From positions 548,970 through 612,969 of the forward strand of contig VXAY01004283.1 of the NCBI GenBank assembly GCA_013399855.1: 64,000 nt of DNA, in the 5' to 3' direction. How positions within the stretch are numbered: position 1 is the first letter of the stretch; every line of letters starts with the position of its first letter. The position numbers were made by a program, and so were the translations under genes. This document shows, piece after piece, positions 58,701 through 64,000 of this stretch. The notes below the pieces were generated by a model. The model had not been told where the DNA came from. It saw only the letters and a list, made by a program, of their open reading frames with translations, and ran no database searches. This DNA comes from Oxyruncus cristatus. Its lineage: Eukaryota > Chordata > Aves > Passeriformes > Cotingidae.

Positions 58701-60004
58701 GAGACTTAGTAGGCCTCCAAAATGTGTCTATTTATGGCCAACAAGGAGATCAGACTTCAGGGGAATCTTCCCATAAAGTACTTTGGGAAAAGCAGGTTTT
58801 GAACATTCACACTCTGATTGGCCTCCTGAAGGCAGCTGTCTGTACGGTGACCAACCTCCAAACTACAGACCTTTCTGGAACACCTGTAGTTGGCTGGGGT
58901 AAATATTGCCCAATATGACCATAAAATAGCATCTTCCTGGAGTTACAGTGTGCTATAAATCAACCAGCTGTAAGTCAACCAGCTGTCAGAAAATTTTACT
59001 TCCCTAGAGGACTTTTAGAAGACAATCCATTTTGGATGCTTACGTATCCAGGTACAAAACATAAGGGGCCATCCTGGAAACAACTTCTTCACACAGGCAG
59101 CACCATCAATTTTAATGTAACTATTTGCATGAGTAAGTATTTTGCAGACTCATGACTTTATTTCGTAAGTATCTTTTGTAGAAATAGCATCCTAAAGCCC
59201 TTTATGGAATTAAATGACACTGTCCACTCTCTTGTATCTGATATGAATTACAGAAAACAGCATCATAAAGATATTGCACGGTGAATAAATTAAACCATTC
59301 GGTCGTAAGGCAAATGACCGAGGGAAAGAAAAATTAAGAGACAGAGGCAAAGGAGGAAAGATATGTTTTAAGACGGGGTTTGAAAAGAGATAGAGTTGAT
59401 GAGGCAGAGAGACATTCATGCAATGGGACTGTGTACCAAGAAAAACTTTAAGATGTTCTGATATCCAGACAAACCAACCATGGACAGGTTTGACTAGACA
59501 CATGGTACGTTGAGGCTGTCACACATCTTCCTACACAAACAGCAACTCTCACACCTTACAAATTAATTATAGGGAAAGGTTTAGTGCTTGACTGGTCTAT
59601 AACTTGTTATGTCTCTAGTTTTTCAGTTCACTGCCCTATAAAAGGCATTTACGCTACCACAAATCCAGGAAGACACCAGGAGTGTAGCTTCAACCCATAA
59701 ACCAGAGACATATGGGGTGTCTCCCGAGAGAAAGAACAACGTTTGTGAAGGTCCTCCAAACCCTTCTTCTGTTACATGCAGAACTTCAGTAACTGTATCT
59801 GGGATGCTGGCAATCCAAGGTGGACAAGATTACTGCAGTCACGGTAGTATAGTCACTGCAGAAACTCGAGACAGGTAGCATTTGCTTTGGTTTTCACTTC
59901 CACCAAAACTCATGGGCCAAACCCAGATTTATATTTAGGTATCCTGTGCCACTAAGTTCAATAGAACTTAAATACGTAAGTATCTCCATAAGCACAAGTT
60001 TTAT
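55791..60004. other. unique sequence, no gene seen
   Basis: The frame at 56727-56942 begins with a good start context and a hydrophobic run but has no family resemblance. Poly-A lies at 58560-58574. The direct repeat tcaaccagctgt occurs at about 58960 and 58976. No gene is supportable. Confidence 0.4.
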
Positions 60005-60093
60005 GCTTGACCTTCAGCAAGTCATTTAAAGACTGTGTACCTCAAATCCTTCCCTATCAAACTGGGATGCTATTGGTAATAATAAGTTAAGCT
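60005..60093 (+). repeat. MIR-like relic
   Basis: The words cttgaccttcagcaagtcat, then gtacctcaaatccttcccta and aaactgggatgctattggta, then ataataagtta line up with the MIR core and 3' end ('gaccttgggcaagtcatttaacctc... cagtttcc... aaatggggataataata'). It is strongly diverged but in the correct order. Confidence 0.5.
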
Positions 60094-61730
60094 AGGGAAA
60101 AGTTTCTGTAATAACACACAGCACCAGAGCCATTTCTGACGAACACTTTCTGTGTCACAGCAACCAAGACACAAATAACCCAATGCCACAATTAGAAAGT
60201 GTTGTCAGAATTTTAGGATTTACTGCCACTACAGGCAGAGTGAGACACTATCAGGCCCAAAAAGAGATTCTGAAAGCTCCTTTAAAGTTTACAGAAACCT
60301 GCTTATATATCAGTCCCATCAGAGCTGATGGAATGAAGCTGGAGCCCATGGGAAGACAAGCACATCTGATTCCTTGCATCAGAAGCAGAGATACCTGTTC
60401 TACAGCTTCACATGTAGACCCTTTTCCTGGAATCAGACTGGACCTTTTAAGGGGAGCATGACCAGTTGTATGAAGATAAAAGACCCATCGCACCATGTAC
60501 ATTTTCACCCTAGGTCCTCTTGCCCCATTCTCATATGCACCTTTTCCCTGTCATGATGCTGACCACTGTCCCAGAATTTCTACCCTTGCCACCTCTACCA
60601 AGCAGCCTTCCAACCCCATACAGATCACCTAAACACATTTTTTTCCTGTCACCTGAAGTTTCCCCGAATGACAAATAGCTTAGGTGCGATCTAGGTATAA
60701 TGTGCACTTCACACATATTTGTGTCATACATTCAAATTTAAACTACTTTAAGGTATATGATAAGGCATATTTTTATATATTTTAAGTGCAGGTTTATCAC
60801 TGAAAAGGACAGTTAAATAAAGCATTTCCCACTTTTGGTCCTTGCACTTCATTAATATTTTGCAGCTGTGTGGTCAGTCAGATCCCGCATTTCACCTTCC
60901 AAGACAATATTTTTCCAAAAGTCTTACTCCATCACTTTGACTTTTCCAATAAGCTGGGATGTTTTTTCCACAAGTATTACACACACATGCTCACACACTC
61001 ACACTCTGAGTGCATCTGAAAAATGTTCTTGACAGAACTACAAGATGCTCAGAGTCACAGACATCCCACTTGGGGCAGAGGATATTCCCACTCCCTCCCT
61101 TGCTGCTATAGATTGCAAACGTGGGGGCAGTGAATGGGATGTGCAGCAAGGAAGTGTCATGCTCCAAATTTGCAACCAGGAACACTGTAAGCTGTGTAGA
61201 TACCTTCTTGGTCTATATGGAGACCCCTCTCCTTCCCTCTGACCCTCACACTCTGGACCAGCTGCATCAGTATCTTCCCCATCAGAGTGGGCCCATGCCC
61301 CAGGACCACTACTCTCAATACTTGAGCTGATACACACCTCTGGCAGGAACTAATATTTCTAATCCACAGTCCAGTAATGATTTCCTTAGCCTATATAAAG
61401 GATTTTCAGTTTTCACAATTCTAATGGATGGTAACTACAGTGACAACAAATGTATGGTGACTACACGACAACAAAATAAAGGTTTGGACAATAAGGCATT
61501 GTTTCTTGTGGGGTTTCCCCATCCCTTAGCTATCTGTTCTGCCACTGAAGTTAGGTATTTTAAAAATTAAAGCAAGCCCTTCAATGTCTCAATTATTCTT
61601 TAGAACAGAAGTTGCTTTATTTTGGTTTTACTTTGGAGAAATTACCCCTCATCCTCTCCCCTTACTTTCAAAGGTATTGCAATGCAGTAAAATATCCAGC
61701 ATATGCTTGGGGATTTTTTTTCAGAGAGCA
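60094..61730. other. unique sequence, no gene seen
   Basis: A diverged direct repeat (tggtaactacagtgacaaca, tggtgactacacgacaacaa) lies at about 61429-61474. Overlapping frames at 61038-61337 on both strands have no domains. Confidence 0.4.
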
Positions 61731-62649
61731 AATGTACCTAGATGAGTTGTTGTACTCTCAGCAAATTTGCTAGCGACACCAAGCTGTGTGGTGAGGGAGA
61801 CACGCTGCAGGGAAGGGTCGCCACCCAGAAAGACCTTGAGAAGCTTGAGAGGTGGGCTTGTGCAAACTTCACGAAGTTCAACAAGGCCAAGTGCAAGGTG
61901 CTGCACCTGGGTAGGGGCAATCCCAAGCACAGGTACAGGCTGGGCAGAGAATGGATAGAGACTAGTCCTGGCAAGAATGACTTGTTGGTTGGTGTTTGTG
62001 GAGGAAAGGTTCGATGCGACTCGGTAATGTGCACTTGCAGCCCAGAAGGCCAACCACATCCTGGGCTGCATCAAAATAGGTGTGACCAGCAGGTTTAGGT
62101 GGGTGATTCTGCCCCTCTACTCTGTTCTTATGACATCCCACCTGGAGTGCTGTGTCCAGCTCTGGAACCCCTAACACAATAAAGACATCAACCTGCTGGA
62201 GCAAGTCCAGAGGAGAGCCACCAAGTTGATAAGAGAACTGGAGCATTTCTCCTACGAAGACAGGCTGAGAGAGTTGGGGTTGTTAATACTGGAGAAGAAA
62301 AAGCCCCTGGGAGACCTTATAGCAGCTTTCCAGTACCTGAAGGGGGCCTACAAGAGGGCAGTAGAGGGACTTTTAACAAGGGCATGTACTGATAGGACAA
62401 TGGCCTTAAGCTGAAGCAGGGTAGATTTACATAACTATTAGAAAGAAATTCTTTCCTGTGCGTGTGGTGAGGCATTAGAACAGGTTGTCCAGAAAAGTTG
62501 TCGACTCCCTGTCCCTGGAAGTCTTGAAGACCAGACTGGATGGGGCTTTGAGCAACCTGTTCGAGTGAAAGGTGTCCCTGCCCATGGCAGGGAGATTGCA
62601 ACTAGTTGATCATTAACATCCCCTCCAACCTGAGCCATTCTACAATTTA
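61731..62649 (+). mobile_element. CR1 LINE, 5'-truncated, about 0.9 kb
   Basis: The copy starts just before the catalytic box region (cagcaaatttgctagcgaca). It runs through ttcaacaaggccaagtgcaa, gacatcccacctggagtgct and gtccagaggagagccaccaa, and ends with ggtgtccctgcccatggcag and the terminal gccattctacaattta. It is the most complete CR1 3' end in the window apart from the nested one. Confidence 0.92.
61742..62530 (+). pseudogene. CR1 ORF2 relic
   Basis: Readable pieces are [20 protein letters not shown], then [20 protein letters not shown], then, after frameshifts, RELEHFSYEDRLRELGLLIL. The catalytic box reads FASD in place of FADD, so the first aspartate is lost. Frame changes and stops follow. 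The sequence lies downstream of the missing 5' two thirds of ORF2 and cannot encode an active enzyme. Confidence 0.82.
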
Positions 62650-64000
62650 AACTAGGAAACCCTCAAAACAGTCACATTGCTAAGCTGCTTCTAAAACATC
62701 ATGCTAACTTTCAGTGCTCTATGGAGACAGCTGCTGATAACTAATCAGTACTTCTGGTCTGGAAAATAATATGATCTATACTGCTAAATAGAAACAAGAG
62801 AAAAAATAGTTATCTTGTTTTTGTCTGAAAACAGGAGGAAAAGGTCTATTGGTAGAACAAGTACTGAGCATTTAGGTTCTCAGCTTTGGCAAATCCTTTT
62901 CATGTTTCCCAAGCCCAGTCAAATACTGGCCTGTATTTTCCATGGCAATATCTTATTTTACATCCTCAGATACCACAGGCTTGGACTCCAGATGCACTGA
63001 GCACTTCCAGATTCATACTGTTTTGACTGGAGGTACAGCCAAATTATGCTTCCCTGAGTGCTGGTTCTGAGGAGACTCAGGCAGATCAAAGCGTAGAAGA
63101 GCATGAAAATCCAGCACTGCTTTTGAAAACTTGGATATTAACAGCCCTTCCTCCGAGTTTTCCTCCTTAGTGCAAAAATGCTGCACCTGCTCAACACACC
63201 AGGGTGTTATGAAGCTGAAACCAAAGCTTAGAAACTTGGAAGAAGCTGCCTCAGAGGAATGATTACTTAGCAAATTCCTCCTAGGAAAGGAAGGGAAACG
63301 TGTTATGTCTTATTGGGCCTGACTGTTGAAGTGAGACCCCAAAGACTGTATGGTACACAGACATTTGCAAAACAGACACATTCTTAATATGCTCTTTAAG
63401 TCACATGGACACTCACTAATTCTTCATTAGCCTGCTGATCCCTGTGCATGGAAGGACAAAGACTACAGATTTTCCCATGTAGCCTGGGAGCCATGAGGTC
63501 AGCTTTGCTGAATGAATTTATCAATAGAGTGAGAGTCTCAATTTATCTAATATGCTTTACCTAATAAGGCAGTTCCTGTCGTAATTGCTGTTGTAGAGAT
63601 AGGAGGTTAATCTTTTAAGTGACGGTACTGGACTTGCCTGCTGAGAGATGATCTGGAGCTCTCCAATAAAACATTCATGGCTTCATGCCTCCTCCGTTGC
63701 ACTTAAATCTATGTTAACAGTTTCAAAAAGCTAAAAAGCCATGCCTATGCTCTACAGTGACCAGTGGCACCACAGTTAGATATCAGTGCATTCAGCTCAG
63801 TGGGATAAATGTTCAGTCTTTGGTAGATTTAGTAGTGGGTGGAAATGACAGATGGAATTCAAGTCTTTTATTCAAAGGCTTTGTTCTCCTCTGCTTTAGT
63901 GCAAGGAAGTTCCCTGTGATACTATGCTTTCCTTCAAAGAGACCTGAAGCACCAATCATTTTGCTTTGTTCCCCTTGAAAAATAAACTAAGCTAAAATAA
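62650..64000. other. unique sequence, no gene seen
   Basis: No gene, repeat family or exon-like segment is recognised up to the window end. Confidence 0.4.

Noticed and set aside
1..64000. CRISPR array, operon, phage or plasmid features
   Set aside because: No regularly spaced direct repeats, no dense same-strand genes and no ribosome binding site pattern; the repeats present are vertebrate retroposons.

Overview
The window is passerine-bird nuclear DNA: AT-rich, gene-poor, and studded with 5'-truncated CR1 LINE fragments, the dominant interspersed repeat of birds. The strongest taxonomic marker is a 147-base SINE at 17139-17285. It joins a tRNA-Ile(AAT)-derived head to a CR1-type tail, the architecture of TguSINE1, a SINE known from passerines other than New Zealand wrens. 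No prokaryotic gene, operon or CRISPR array is present. I could not establish any conserved multi-exon protein-coding gene, so the window is best read as intergenic or deep-intronic sequence.

Layout. 1-10.4 kb: AT-rich unique sequence with an ancient L3/MIR-like repeat (about 2085-2392), a CR1 tail (2711-2968) and a homeodomain-type TAAT cluster (4461-4560). 10.4-11.2 kb: the most notable element, a 709-base 5'-truncated non-CR1 LINE on the minus strand. It keeps an intact open frame of about 223 codons (end of the reverse transcriptase ORF plus a C2HC zinc finger), a 3' hairpin and a perfect 12-base target-site duplication. 11.2-21.9 kb: unique sequence, simple repeats, the SINE, and conserved-looking noncoding sequence near 19.1-19.45 kb. 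21.9-23.1 kb: a CR1 with recognisable reverse transcriptase sequence, interrupted by a 143-base assembly gap. 23-32 kb: unique sequence with a 48-base dispersed repeat pair, a possible LTR fragment, a possible coding exon (26237-26446) and an amniote MIR relic. 32.2-33.6 kb: a younger plus-strand CR1 nested in an older minus-strand CR1. 33.6-53.7 kb: mostly unique sequence with two CR1 tails and three short segments that look exon-like or CpG-retaining (44.4, 45.2 and 47.5 kb). 53.7-64 kb: a CR1 fragment, MIR-like relics, and a 0.9-kb CR1 at 61.7-62.6 kb.

Function. Nothing here forms a pathway. The biology is retrotransposition: CR1 copies, a SINE carrying a CR1-like tail, and one LINE from an RTE-like clade rather than CR1. 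Bird genomes are dominated by CR1, and the non-CR1 family best known to have entered several bird lineages horizontally is AviRTE, including suboscine passerines. The 10.4-kb insertion is therefore the best candidate for a second look. Assignment to AviRTE is inference from domain layout, not a database match. Family names, exon calls and conserved-element calls below are pattern recognition and would need alignment to confirm.
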